From assembly GCF_002980555.1 (NCBI RefSeq), contig NZ_PVBT01000005.1, positions 124,001 to 188,000 on the forward strand: a DNA stretch of 64,000 nucleotides. The letters are read 5' to 3'. The notes under the pieces are model-generated. The model saw only the letters and a list, made by a program, of their open reading frames with translations. It was not told the origin of the DNA and did not search any database. The number at the start of each line of letters is the position of its first letter. Positions within the stretch are counted from its first letter, which is position 1. This document shows positions 1 through 7,330 of this stretch, one piece after another. The position numbers and the translations under genes are program-made. Source of the DNA: Phyllobacterium myrsinacearum. GTDB taxonomy: Bacteria; Pseudomonadota; Alphaproteobacteria; Rhizobiales; Rhizobiaceae.

Positions 1-184
1 AATCGGGCCTTGCCGGTGCGGCAGTCTCAACGGGCGCGGGTGCGGGCTTGTCCGCCGGGATGGCATCCTGCGAACCGGCAAGATCGAGCGACTGTTTGGG
101 CAGCTGGGCACAGGCAGCGACGGCTGAAACGCCAAGGAGCGACAGGCCGGTCAGGAATGACCGGCGCGAAACGAGGGATGACAT
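1..184 (-). CDS. Secreted lipoprotein, N-terminal fragment (cut by window edge)
   Basis: The open frame starts at an ATG at 184 and runs off the left edge after 61 codons. The N-terminus MSSLVSRRSFLTGLSLLGVS carries a twin-arginine-like motif (SRRSFL) followed by a hydrophobic stretch and a lipobox-like V-A-A-C near residue 25, then a Pro/Ala-rich linker. It is therefore probably exported, perhaps by Tat, and lipid-anchored. What follows the linker is outside the window. L,D-transpeptidases of this order often look like this at the N-terminus, but nothing here proves that. It reads away from the mgtC operon and has its own candidate promoter. Confidence 0.7.
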   Translation of the reverse strand, partial: MSSLVSRRSFLTGLSLLGVSAVAACAQLPKQSLDLAGSQDAIPADKPAPAPVETAAPARPD

Positions 185-255
185 TCTGTATGCTTTCAAA
201 CGATGGGACAGGCAGGGCGGACAGGCGGTCGTGGACACCGCTTGCCCCATCCTTT

Positions 256-284
256 TAAAACGGATCGCGGCAACTATGTGTCAA
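256..284 (-). promoter_or_regulatory. Candidate sigma-70 promoter for the truncated lipoprotein gene
   Basis: On the minus strand a perfect TTGACA (279-284) is followed after 17 bases by GTTTTA (256-261), about 70 bases ahead of the ATG at 184. The -35 is ideal; the -10 is poor, and TTTTAA one to two bases further on is an alternative. The 185-376 gap shows nothing else convincing. Confidence 0.35.
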
Positions 285-376
285 AAACAAGGCAAACCGT
301 AATGTCTGTGGCGGTGTTGCAATATGATCACAATAAATATCAACCTGTAAACTTACGTGATAAGATAACGGGACGG

Positions 377-1096
377 CTAATCCTTCGTGCTTCCTTCCCA
401 GGTTCCGTGCGAAATGCCGTGCTGCTTTTCCATATGGGCAATCACCGCGTCAATCTCGTCGGGATCAATCGCGGTGCTGACCAGCGTGGCAACGATTTCC
501 ACGGTCTCTTCGTCGCCCTGGTCGGTGATTTCCACATCGCTGACGGGATAATCCGCCTCTTCAAGCCGCTCGACCAGAAGATCGCGCATGGTCGGCATGG
601 CCGCACGGGTCGATATCAGCTTGACCTCATAGGTGGCTTCCGCCGCTTGCTCGCTGATCGGGATGCGGTTGATGACATTGACCAGCGGGCGCAGCAGCGT
701 GTTGCCGGCCAGGACAAACACCGTCAGCAGCGCCGCTTCGGCAAGCATGTCCGTCCCGGCACAGGCACCCACCGCCGCTGAACACCAGAGCGTCGCCGCG
801 GTGTTCAGCCCCCGCACGTTCATCCCCTCCTTCATGATCACGCCCGCGCCGAGAAAGCCGATGCCGGAAACCACATAGGAAATGACCCGGACCGCTTCCG
901 TCGTCCCGGCAATCCGCTGCGCCAGGTCGACGAAGGCCGCCGAACCAATGGCGACAAGCACATTGGTGCGCAGTCCGGCCGTCCGCTGCCTGTACTGGCG
1001 CTCGGCACCGATCAGCGTGCCGAAGATGAAGGCGGCGACGAAGCTGATGGTCGTATCGAGAAAGGGATAGAGATCGAATGTCTGTATGAACTTCAT
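377..1096 (-). CDS. mgtC: MgtC/SapB family inner-membrane protein
   Basis: This 239-aa protein has the MgtC pattern: four to five hydrophobic segments in the first 135 residues, the family signature GAERQ..R..GLRTN at residues 30-45, and GIGFLGAGVIMKEG near 80-93. A soluble ACT-like C-terminal domain follows (about 150-239). MgtC proteins support survival in low magnesium and inside host cells; in Salmonella MgtC affects F1Fo ATP synthase. It is the last gene of a minus-strand cluster with mgtA, separated by 21 bp from the DUF2493 gene, so it is probably induced with mgtA. The start is the first in-frame ATG after the upstream stop; the ribosome site is weak. Confidence 0.9.
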   Translation of the reverse strand: MKFIQTFDLYPFLDTTISFVAAFIFGTLIGAERQYRQRTAGLRTNVLVAIGSAAFVDLAQRIAGTTEAVRVISYVVSGIGFLGAGVIMKEGMNVRGLNTAATLWCSAAVGACAGTDMLAEAALLTVFVLAGNTLLRPLVNVINRIPISEQAAEATYEVKLISTRAAMPTMRDLLVERLEEADYPVSDVEITDQGDEETVEIVATLVSTAIDPDEIDAVIAHMEKQHGISHGTWEGSTKD

Positions 1097-1117
1097 GGGG
1101 TCACCGCGGCTGGCTGG

Positions 1118-1606
1118 TTATGCGAGGCTAGCATTTCTCCGGTTAACAATGATGACAGTTTCTGTCATCGCGAGACGGGCGGCTTGCCCCAGCATGTCGC
1201 CCTCCGGATTGTCGGCACAATAGGCAGCGGAAGAACCCGCCTCACCCTGCGGCAGCCGCCCGGCATAGGCCGTGATCACCGGAATATGCCTGGCATGGGC
1301 CTGCTGCACCAGTTCCTGCAGATGCCTGCCGCCGGGAAAGGCCAGCAGCGCATCGGGACGGCTGTCTTCCAGCATGAAGCGGTTGCGCTTCGTGTCCGCC
1401 TGCTTTCCCAGCAGCGACCAGTTGGCGGGATAGCGGACGATATGGACATCGTTCTGCCGGGCCCAGTCCTCGGCCACCGATCCCAGGGCAGGAAGACCGC
1501 CATGGATGAGAACCGTTACCGGACAGGCCGCATGGATGCGGTTCAGTTCGTCGAGAATGGCTTCGGCGACATCGAAATGCCGTCCGCCGGAAATCAAAAG
1601 GCGCAT
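1118..1606 (-). CDS. DUF2493 (SLOG-superfamily) protein
   Basis: This 162-aa soluble protein begins MRLLISGGRHFD and continues with HGGLPALGSVAEDWA (about 35-49) and AFPGGRHLQELV (about 88-99). This is the YspA/YpsA-like arrangement of a Rossmann-type SLOG nucleotide-binding fold, which has glycine-rich loops and a PGG motif. SLOG proteins are thought to bind nucleotide-derived ligands; no reaction is established for this subfamily. Here it is sandwiched between mgtA and mgtC, so a role linked to magnesium or nucleotide stress is an inference from context only. Confidence 0.75.
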   Translation of the reverse strand: MRLLISGGRHFDVAEAILDELNRIHAACPVTVLIHGGLPALGSVAEDWARQNDVHIVRYPANWSLLGKQADTKRNRFMLEDSRPDALLAFPGGRHLQELVQQAHARHIPVITAYAGRLPQGEAGSSAAYCADNPEGDMLGQAARLAMTETVIIVNRRNASLA

Positions 1607-1645
1607 GATGTGCTCCTTGCAGTCTGTGTTGACATGAGAAATGTG

Positions 1646-1942
1646 CTACCAGCGCGCACGCCGCATGATGCGGATCGCGCTCTGGTTGAGGGACGACGAC
1701 CACTGAATGAGGCGCCAGCTTTGACGGCGATTGAGAACGCGCCAGCGGTGCAGCCGTGTGGCAAGCCGGAACAGCCCCTGCCCCGTCACGGCCAAAAGCC
1801 AGCAGAGCCATCGCAGAAACTGATCCCTTATCCGGGAACGGCGCGGTTCGGGGCGCCGGGATTGACGTTTGGGCGAACCGCCCCACGAACCATGGGGTGT
1901 TGCACCAGGCTGAAACGGCAGCAGAAAAGCGGTCATGACCAT
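1646..1942 (-). CDS. Small Arg/Trp-rich protein in the mgtA-mgtC operon
   Basis: I do not recognise this 98-aa protein. It starts at an ATG (1942) with a strong AGAGGAG seven to eight bases ahead, which argues that it is translated. The N-terminus MVMTAFLLPFQPG is mildly hydrophobic; residues 25-45 are highly basic; a central stretch (FLRWLCWLLAVTGQGLFRLA) is hydrophobic enough for one membrane helix; the C-terminus is again rich in Arg, Trp and Gln. A basic single-span membrane peptide beside a P-type ATPase could be a small modulator, as MgtR is for MgtC in Salmonella, but there is no sequence evidence for that beyond size, charge and position. Confidence 0.5.
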   Translation of the reverse strand: MVMTAFLLPFQPGATPHGSWGGSPKRQSRRPEPRRSRIRDQFLRWLCWLLAVTGQGLFRLATRLHRWRVLNRRQSWRLIQWSSSLNQSAIRIMRRARW

Positions 1943-1990
1943 ATCGGATCTCCTCTGGCATCAAGGATTTGCATAGCGGCATTGGGAGAA

Positions 1991-2018
1991 CAGCGGGCGA
2001 TGATGACATCGCCCGCTG
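1991..2018 (-). terminator. Perfect 12-bp hairpin after mgtA
   Basis: CAGCGGGCGATG at 1991-2002 pairs perfectly with CATCGCCCGCTG at 2007-2018 across a 4-base loop. It begins 10 bp after the mgtA stop. On the minus strand it is followed by TTCTC rather than a full U-run, so it may be a leaky terminator or an mRNA-stabilising hairpin that sets mgtA apart from the three downstream genes. Confidence 0.6.
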
Positions 2019-2027
2019 CATGGCAGC

Positions 2028-4742
2028 TCAGAACCACTGGCCGAAGCGGCGGATGTAGATCGCCTTCATCGTCTGGGCGACGACGCAGTAGCTGAACAGG
2101 GTAGCCACCAGCCAGGGGAAGTAGCTCCAGGGCAGAGGCTGCAGTCCGACCAGCGTGCCGAGCGGCGAGAACGGCACATAGATGCCGAGGCCCATCACCA
2201 GGATCGACATCAGCATGACCGGCAGGGCCGCCGTGCTCTGGATGAAGGGGATCTTCTGCGTGCGCAGCATGTGCACGACCAGCGTCTGCGACAGAAGCCC
2301 CTCGATGAACCAGCCGGACTGGAACAGCGACTGATGTTCGGGCGCATTGGCGGCAAAGACGAACCACATCAGGGCAAAGGTGGTCATGTCGAAGATCGAC
2401 GAAGTCGGTCCGATCCAGAGCATGAAGCGGCCGATGTTCCTCGCATCCCACTTGCGCGGCTTGCTGAGGAATTCCTTGTCCATCCGGTCCCACGGCAATG
2501 CCAGCTGCGAGATATCGTACATCAGGTTCTGGATGAGCAGATGAATCGCCAGCATTGGCAGGAACGGGATGAAGGCGCTGGCCACGAGCACCGAGAACAC
2601 GTTGCCGAAGTTGGAGCTGGCCGTCATGTTCAGGTACTTCATGATGTTGCCGAAGGTCTCGCGACCCTTGATGACGCCCTCTTCGAGCACCATCAGGCTC
2701 TTTTCCAGGAGGATGATATCGGCCGATTCCTTGGCGATGTCGGCACCGCTGTCGACGGAAATGCCCACATCCGCATCGCGCAGTGCCGGAGCATCGTTGA
2801 TCCCGTCGCCGAGGAAGCCGACGGTGTGACCATTGGCCTGCAGGGCCTTGAGCACCCGCGACTTCTGCAGCGGCGTCAGCTTGGCGAAGACGACGCGCTC
2901 TTCAACGAGCAGGCCCAGCGCGCTGTCGTCGAGTTTCTCGATGTCACGGCCAAGCAGCGGTATCCCGGCTTCAAGCCCGACCTCACGGCAGATCTTGAGG
3001 CTGACCACCTCGTTGTCGCCGGTCAGCAGCTTGACCGCGACGCCATGTTCGGCAAGCGCAGCAATCGCCGGTCCTGCGGTTTCCTTGGGCGGGTCGAGGA
3101 AGGTCAGGAAACCCTCGACGATCAGCTCGCTTTCATCCGCAATGCCGTATTGCGCCTTGGTGTCCCCTGCCGGGATTTCCCGGGTGGCGACCACAAGAAC
3201 ACGGAACCCGTCCTCATTGTAGGCGCGGGCGATGGCAACCAGCGCCTTGCGGCTGGTGTCGTCGAGCGCGCGGACATCCTTCCCGTCGCGCATGCGGGTG
3301 GCGATGCCAAGCATTTCCTCCACGGCGCCCTTGCAGACCAGCAGGTGCTCGCCGGCCACGCCTTCGACCACCACCGACAGCCGCCGGCGGATGAAATCGA
3401 ACGGCATCTCGTCGACCTTGCGATAGAAGGCAGCGGTCCGCATGTTGTCGGCCGATGCATCGGTAAAGCGCAGCACGGCCTGGTCCATCAGGTTTTTGAC
3501 ACCGCTTTGGTGATGGCTGTTGAGCCAGGCAAGGCGCAGCACTGTCTCGTCACGCTTGCCGTAGACATCGACATGATGCTCCAGAATGATCTTGTCCTGG
3601 GTCAGCGTGCCTGTCTTGTCCGTGCACAGGATGTCCATGGCACCAAAGTTCTGGATGGCGTTGAGGCGCTTGACCACCACCTTGCGCCGGGCCATGGCGA
3701 CAGCACCCTTGGCCAGGTTGGACGAGACGATCATCGGCAGCATTTCCGGCGTGAGGCCCACGGCAACCGCGAGCGCGAACAGCAGGGCTTCCAGCCAGTC
3801 GCCCTTGACGAAACCGTTGATCAGGAAAACGACCGGCACCATCACCAGCATGAAGCGGATGAGCAGCCAGCTGACGCTGTTGATGCCGCGGTCGAAGGCG
3901 GTCTGGGCGCGCGAACCGACAATGGATTTGGCAAGCGAACCGAAATAGGTGCGCGATCCCGTTGCCACGACGACAGCCGTCGCGGTGCCGCTGACCACAT
4001 TGGTGCCCATGAAGCAGATATTGGGAACATCCAGCATATCGGTCTGATCGGAGGCAATGCCCAGCGCCGACTTCTCGGCAACCGCGCCGAGCGTGTCGTA
4101 TTTTTCGACGGGAATGGCTTCGCCGGTCAGAACAGCCTGGCTGACATAGAGATCGCGCGATTCGATCAGGCGCACGTCGGCCGGGATCATGTCACCGGCG
4201 GACAGGCGCACGACATCGCCCGCCACGAGTTCCCGCATCGGAATTTCGAGCATTTCCGGCGGGGTCGTCGCACGGTTCCGGCGCAGCACGGTCGCCGTGG
4301 TGCGCACCATCGCCTTCAAGGCTTCGGCTGCCTTGCCGGACCGGTATTCCTGCACGAAGCGCATGATGCCGCTGGCCAGGATCATGACGGTGAGGATGAT
4401 CACCTTGGTCGGATCGGGCGCGTCGCCCTTCTGCATGGGCAGCCAGCAATCGGTGAAAGCGCTGATCAGGCCGAGGACGATCAGCACCATGATGAAGGGA
4501 TTCTTGAAAGCCGACATGAACTGGAGCAGCGCATGCGGGCGCCGGTCATGGGCGACCTCGTTTGCCCCGTCCTTGGCCAGGCGTTCCGTTGCATCGCGGA
4601 TCGTCAGGCCATCGCGATGGCTTTTGACGTTGGCGAGGGTGATGTCGATATCGTTCTGGGCTTCACGCACAGCCCGCATGGACAGCTTGCGGCTATCCTT
4701 TTTCTCCGCATTCAACGCGGAATTCTTGAGAATGACGTTCAT
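2028..4742 (-). CDS. mgtA: Magnesium-importing P-type ATPase (type IIIB)
   Basis: This 904-aa protein imports Mg2+ across the inner membrane using ATP. It shows the actuator TGE (about 206-208), the phosphorylation motif DKTGTLT with catalytic Asp at 375, TGDN (574) and the hinge GDGINDAPALRDADVG (645-660). There are paired N-terminal membrane spans and a C-terminal bundle of about six. The GLTPEMLPM sequence in TM4 and the overall length fit the MgtA/MgtB branch. A start at 4742 (MNVILKN) is preferred over an upstream ATG at 4778 because AGGAG lies eight bases ahead of it. It follows a 45-aa leader ORF (stop 46 bp upstream), which suggests translation-coupled control. Confidence 0.95.
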   Translation of the reverse strand: MNVILKNSALNAEKKDSRKLSMRAVREAQNDIDITLANVKSHRDGLTIRDATERLAKDGANEVAHDRRPHALLQFMSAFKNPFIMVLIVLGLISAFTDCWLPMQKGDAPDPTKVIILTVMILASGIMRFVQEYRSGKAAEALKAMVRTTATVLRRNRATTPPEMLEIPMRELVAGDVVRLSAGDMIPADVRLIESRDLYVSQAVLTGEAIPVEKYDTLGAVAEKSALGIASDQTDMLDVPNICFMGTNVVSGTATAVVVATGSRTYFGSLAKSIVGSRAQTAFDRGINSVSWLLIRFMLVMVPVVFLINGFVKGDWLEALLFALAVAVGLTPEMLPMIVSSNLAKGAVAMARRKVVVKRLNAIQNFGAMDILCTDKTGTLTQDKIILEHHVDVYGKRDETVLRLAWLNSHHQSGVKNLMDQAVLRFTDASADNMRTAAFYRKVDEMPFDFIRRRLSVVVEGVAGEHLLVCKGAVEEMLGIATRMRDGKDVRALDDTSRKALVAIARAYNEDGFRVLVVATREIPAGDTKAQYGIADESELIVEGFLTFLDPPKETAGPAIAALAEHGVAVKLLTGDNEVVSLKICREVGLEAGIPLLGRDIEKLDDSALGLLVEERVVFAKLTPLQKSRVLKALQANGHTVGFLGDGINDAPALRDADVGISVDSGADIAKESADIILLEKSLMVLEEGVIKGRETFGNIMKYLNMTASSNFGNVFSVLVASAFIPFLPMLAIHLLIQNLMYDISQLALPWDRMDKEFLSKPRKWDARNIGRFMLWIGPTSSIFDMTTFALMWFVFAANAPEHQSLFQSGWFIEGLLSQTLVVHMLRTQKIPFIQSTAALPVMLMSILVMGLGIYVPFSPLGTLVGLQPLPWSYFPWLVATLFSYCVVAQTMKAIYIRRFGQWF

Positions 4743-4788
4743 TTTCTGGTCTCCTGCCGCTTTGCGCGACAGCGACACCAGCTCACGG

Positions 4789-4926
4789 TCACCTGAAATT
4801 CAGGCGCAACAAGCCGTGCCGAGCCGTCACGTCCACGGTCGGTTTTGGGGAATTTGCTCTTTGGGATCGCCCGCCATGCTTGCCGGTCACCGGCAGCACG
4901 GCGGGCCTACTAGGATAGTCGTCCAT
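4789..4926 (-). CDS. Candidate 45-aa leader peptide upstream of mgtA
   Basis: A short frame starts at an ATG at 4926 with GAAGGAG six bases ahead, one of the best ribosome sites in this operon, and stops 46 bp before mgtA. The peptide begins MDDYPSRPAVLPVTGK: two aspartates at positions 2-3 and prolines at 5, 8 and 12, with more prolines at 27 and 29. In enterobacteria the mgtA leader encodes MgtL, whose acidic and proline-rich N-terminus destabilises translating ribosomes when Mg2+ is low. The resemblance is in composition and place, not in alignable sequence. The peptide ends RLNFR. Function as a Mg2+ or proline sensor is an inference. Confidence 0.5.
   Translation of the reverse strand: MDDYPSRPAVLPVTGKHGGRSQRANSPKPTVDVTARHGLLRLNFR
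4869..4906 (-). promoter_or_regulatory. Hairpin inside the mgtA leader ORF
   Basis: GCCCGCC (4869-4875) pairs with GGCGGGC (4900-4906), and inside it GCCGG (4882-4886) pairs with CCGGC (4890-4894) around a 3-base loop. The stem covers codons 7-19 of the leader peptide, so a ribosome stalled or lost on the first codons would decide whether it forms. It lies about 130 bp upstream of the mgtA start. Confidence 0.45.
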
Positions 4927-4992
4927 GGGATACTCCTTCATGCCGCGCCCCGTAGCCCGATGGCGCATGCGCGGCGTTTGGCAAAACGGCGG

Positions 4993-5262
4993 TCAGATCA
5001 TGCGGCCCGACTGATAGACCGCAAGCACCATCCCGACTTTTTCAACCGGGTCCAAAGCGGGTGCCGGCGGCTCATTGTCGGCACGCCAGCGCATTTCAAG
5101 CCGGCCATTGACCGGATTGACGCGCCAATCCGCCTGCAGATTGGAAAAAAGATGCTGTTTCCGGGGTGCGGCGGAAACGGTGTTCCGTTGCACGGCAAGC
5201 CGCCCGCAGACGCGGTTGGCGAAGGCGCGAACGCCTGGAAGAGTTGCGAACGTGATGTTCAT
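4993..5262 (-). CDS. Conserved-looking 89-aa small protein, first gene of the mgtA operon
   Basis: The ATG at 5262 has AGGTGAG just ahead. The protein is soluble and basic at the N-terminus. Its core, LQADWRVNPVNGRLEMRW at about 44-61, matches a motif pattern (W..dP..GRL...W) that I associate with short uncharacterised rhizobial proteins; this is from memory, not a search. No membrane span, signal or metal motif is evident. Its ribosome site can be occluded by an RNA helix in the leader (5264-5303), so its translation looks regulated. It ends 66 bp before the 45-aa leader ORF of mgtA. No function can be assigned. Confidence 0.6.
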   Translation of the reverse strand: MNITFATLPGVRAFANRVCGRLAVQRNTVSAAPRKQHLFSNLQADWRVNPVNGRLEMRWRADNEPPAPALDPVEKVGMVLAVYQSGRMI

Positions 5263-5263
5263 G

Positions 5264-5370
5264 GCTCACCTCATTGACCGGAAGCGATCCGGCCTGGGTG
5301 AGCGACGGTGGAGCCCTAAGCCCTAACGTTGCTCATCCGGTGTACCGGATCGAGTCCTGCTCGTTAGTTG
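5264..5370 (-). promoter_or_regulatory. Structured leader RNA with mutually exclusive helices
   Basis: On the minus strand GCTCACC (5303-5297) can pair with GGTGAGC (5270-5264), which contains the ribosome site of the 89-aa gene; a small hairpin CCGG-N7-CCGG (5292-5278) sits inside. The same GCTCA (5303-5299) can instead pair with TGAGC (5335-5331) upstream. Further up, CTAACG (5366-5361) pairs with CGTTAG (5328-5323) and encloses ATCCGG-TACA-CCGGAT (5350-5335). Alternative pairing over a Shine-Dalgarno is what a translational riboswitch or attenuator looks like. A 32-codon frame (ATG 5431) ends at the inner hairpin and a 6-codon frame (ATG 5337) overlaps its stop. The rest of 5371-5631 shows only the ribosome site of the next gene. 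Confidence 0.45.
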
Positions 5371-5631
5371 TTTCAAGCGCCCGGCCTCCCGCATCAACGG
5401 CAGTCAGGGCGCAGCTAGATTTGCTGTCCATCGTCTTCTTTGTGATTTGAAAAATGACCTGGGTAACCCAAGCAAAACCGCGATACGCCTGCTTGATGCG
5501 GGTTGTCAACCAGAAAGCTTGGCCATTGCGATTTTTGTCGCATGAAATCGAACGGGGCCGGGACTGCGAACTTTACAGCGCCGGTCAGAAACGTATGCTC
5601 CATCTGCTGAACGCTTTGGGAGGAGCAATCG

Positions 5632-7320
5632 ATGATCAGGGAAAGCTACGTTCACGGTGCAAGCAGCCAGCCGCTGATCGGCGAAACGATCGGCCGGCAT
5701 TTTGACCATATCGCCGGGCGGTTTCCCGACCGCCCCGCCCTTGTGGTCCGCCACCAGAATGTGCGCCTGAGCTATGCCGAACTGAAGCAGCGCGTTGATG
5801 CCGTCGCAGCGGGTTTCATTGCCCTCGGCCTGAAACCCGGTGACCGCATCGGCATCTGGTCGCCCAACAATCTGGAATGGGTGCTGACCCAGTTCGCCAC
5901 GGCCAAGGCCGGGCTCATCCTCGTCAATATCAATCCGGCCTACCGCTCGCACGAGCTTGAATATGCCGTCAACAAGGTCGGCTGCAGCGCGCTCATCCTG
6001 TCGCCAGCGCTCAAAACAAGCAATTACCTCGACATATTGCGCGAGATCGCCCCGGAACTGGAACACTGCGCGCCCGGCAAGCTCCGCTCAATCAAGCTGC
6101 CGGCGCTGCGGACCGTCATTCGCCTGGGCGCAGACAAGACGCCGGGCATGTTCAACTTCGCCGATCTCGAACGGGCCGCGACCCCGGAGGCCATGCAAGA
6201 GCTGCAGGCGCTCGCCGCCCTGCTGCAGTTCGACGATCCGATCAACATCCAGTTCACCAGCGGCACCACCGGCAGCCCCAAGGGCGCGACGCTCACCCAT
6301 CACAATATTCTTAACAACGGCTTCTTCATCGGCGAGGCGATGCGCCTCACCGAAATCGACCGCCTGTGCATCCCGGTGCCCTTCTACCATTGCTTCGGCA
6401 TGGTTCTCGGCAACCTCGCCTGCCTCACCCATGGCGCCTGCATGGTCATACCGGGCGAGGCATTCGATCCGCTCGCGGTCCTGCAGACGGTCGAGGCCGA
6501 AAAATGCACCGGCCTGCATGGCGTGCCGACCATGTTCATTGCCATACTCGGGCATCCCGACTTCAAGACCTTCGACCTCAGCAGCCTGCGTACCGGCATC
6601 ATGGCGGGCTCGCCCTGCCCGATCGAAGTGATGCGGAAAGTCATCCACGATATGCACCAGAGCGAAATCACCATCGCCTACGGCATGACCGAGACCAGTC
6701 CGGTCAGCTTCCAGAGTTCCGCCACCGACCCGCTGGAACGGCGCGTTTCAACCGTCGGGCGCATTCATCCGCATGTTGAGGTCAAGATTATCGATGCGGA
6801 CGGCGCGATTGTCGCGCCGGGCGTGACCGGTGAGCTTTTGACGCGCGGCTACAGTGTCATGCGCGGCTATTGGGGCGACGACGCCAACACCGCGGCCACC
6901 ATCGATGCCGCCCGCTGGATGCATACCGGCGATCTGGCGACCATCGATGCGGAAGGCTATTGCAACATTGTCGGACGCATCAAGGACCTGGTCATCCGCG
7001 GCGGCGAGAACATCTATCCGCGTGAGATCGAAGAGTTTCTCTACACCCATCCCGGTATCGCCGACGTGCAGGTGTTCGGCATCCCGGACGCCAAGTATGG
7101 CGAATGCCTCTGCGCCTGGATCAGGGTGCGTGCTGATTCCACCCTCAGCGAACATGACGTGCTGCAGTTCTGCAAGGGCCGGATCGCCCATTACAAGGTC
7201 CCGGCCCATATCCGCTTCGTCGAAGCCTACCCGATGACCGTGACGGGCAAGATCCAGAAATTCATCATGCGGCAGGCCATGATCGACGAGCTGGGCCTCA
7301 TGGAGGCGAAAACCGCCTGA
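5632..7320 (+). CDS. Acyl-CoA synthetase (AMP-binding, FadD-like)
   Basis: This 562-aa enzyme activates a carboxylic acid to its CoA thioester through an acyl-adenylate. The P-loop motif [11 protein letters not shown] lies near residue 207, YGMTETSP near 347, the HTGD block near 442, and [20 protein letters not shown] near 448-467; the C-terminal [10 protein letters not shown] contains the usual catalytic lysine near 541. Length and motifs fit medium- or long-chain fatty-acyl-CoA ligases; the chain length cannot be read from sequence. GGAGGAG lies nine bases ahead of the ATG. It stands alone between the Mg leader and a convergent efflux operon, so no pathway is suggested by its neighbours. 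Confidence 0.88.
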   Translation: MIRESYVHGASSQPLIGETIGRHFDHIAGRFPDRPALVVRHQNVRLSYAELKQRVDAVAAGFIALGLKPGDRIGIWSPNNLEWVLTQFATAKAGLILVNINPAYRSHELEYAVNKVGCSALILSPALKTSNYLDILREIAPELEHCAPGKLRSIKLPALRTVIRLGADKTPGMFNFADLERAATPEAMQELQALAALLQFDDPINIQFTSGTTGSPKGATLTHHNILNNGFFIGEAMRLTEIDRLCIPVPFYHCFGMVLGNLACLTHGACMVIPGEAFDPLAVLQTVEAEKCTGLHGVPTMFIAILGHPDFKTFDLSSLRTGIMAGSPCPIEVMRKVIHDMHQSEITIAYGMTETSPVSFQSSATDPLERRVSTVGRIHPHVEVKIIDADGAIVAPGVTGELLTRGYSVMRGYWGDDANTAATIDAARWMHTGDLATIDAEGYCNIVGRIKDLVIRGGENIYPREIEEFLYTHPGIADVQVFGIPDAKYGECLCAWIRVRADSTLSEHDVLQFCKGRIAHYKVPAHIRFVEAYPMTVTGKIQKFIMRQAMIDELGLMEAKTA

Positions 7321-7330
7321 GCGGGGACAC

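Noticed and set aside
2271-4796. 841-codon open frame on the plus strand, antisense to mgtA
   Set aside because: It mirrors mgtA codon by codon, lacks domains, and is rich in His/Gln/Asp/Gly as expected for the reverse strand of a GC-rich gene.
5290-5370. M-box (ykoK) magnesium riboswitch
   Set aside because: GTTAGG and GGCTCC are present, but the conserved downstream blocks of the M-box are missing, so I report only an unnamed structured leader.
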